This document shows positions 22,275 to 22,298 of a DNA stretch of 22,298 nt, in pieces; positions within the stretch are counted from its first letter, which is position 1, and every line of letters starts with the position of its first letter. This DNA comes from Cyanobacteria bacterium UBA6984 (GTDB taxonomy: Bacteria; Cyanobacteriota; Vampirovibrionia; Gastranaerophilales; Gastranaerophilaceae), in NCBI GenBank assembly GCA_002450015.1, contig DJYG01000026.1:1-22298 (forward strand), written 5' to 3'. The notes beneath the pieces were generated by a model. That model saw nothing but the letters and a program-made list of their open reading frames with translations, had not been told where the DNA came from and did not search any database. Both the position numbers and the translations under genes were made by a program.

Positions 22275-22298
22275 AAATCACGCGTGGAGACTCTGCCG
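22275..22298 (-). repeat. Second copy of the tRNA-Arg-type hairpin element, cut by the window edge
   Basis: These 24 bases are identical to 20620-20643: the acceptor-like part (CGCGTGGA on +) and the first bases of the hairpin element (ACTCTGCCG). With the left copy they bracket 1.66 kb containing only the ATPase gene. Whether an intact tRNA-Arg follows to the right cannot be seen. Confidence 0.8.

Overview
The window is AT-rich DNA (about 30% G+C by eye) from a Gram-negative bacterium. It encodes an LpxA-type lipid A enzyme, a type IV pilin-like protein, a bifunctional (p)ppGpp enzyme and RF2 with the classical programmed frameshift. Protein style (pilin N-terminus FTLAETL, uninterrupted cyanobacterial-type DnaE, small LuxR-type HTH protein) fits best with the non-photosynthetic gut relatives of Cyanobacteria (Gastranaerophilales / Melainabacteria). 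That placement is inference from recognition, not from a search. UGA acts as a stop, as shown by the prfB recoding site, so the standard bacterial code applies.

Layout, left to right. Positions 1-264 hold the tail of a cut gene and REP-like palindromic repeats. Then come a secreted or pilus-assembled pilin-like protein, a small radical SAM protein and a fused ADP-forming acetate-CoA ligase, all on +, closed by a bidirectional terminator at 3951-3973. A minus-strand pair follows: a stand-alone LuxR-type HTH protein (72 aa) and, downstream, a 581-aa coiled-coil protein of unknown role with palindromes in front of it. Next are lpxA (+), a candidate small RNA with its own promoter and terminator, and dnaE (-). 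Upstream of dnaE lies a tRNA-Leu(CAA) gene with two perfect 112-bp tandem units attached to its 3' end. A secreted carboxypeptidase-regulatory-like protein (+), two tandem paralogous small RWYD proteins (-) and a DUF167 protein (-) lead into the housekeeping block rel-prfB-NTF2-like protein (+).

The right third is accessory in character. An operon on - (acetyltransferase, cytosolic alpha/beta hydrolase, exported alpha/beta hydrolase) is divergent from a LysR-type regulator, with a clear LysR box between them. After that comes a segment bounded by two copies of a tRNA-derived hairpin element, containing a single AAA/DUF4143 ATPase gene. The right copy is cut by the window edge.

The two most notable patterns are these. 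(1) A small hairpin element, with conserved ACTCTGCCGA and GAGAGG flanks and a stem whose sequence changes but whose pairing is kept, sits at the same T-loop position in fragments of two different tRNAs (Leu and Arg). It appears as tandem units beside tRNA-Leu and at both ends of the ATPase segment. (2) Several genes without a Shine-Dalgarno (radical SAM, dnaE, lysR, probably rel) have a -10 box placed so that transcription should begin at or almost at the start codon, which suggests leaderless mRNAs alongside conventional SD-led genes.
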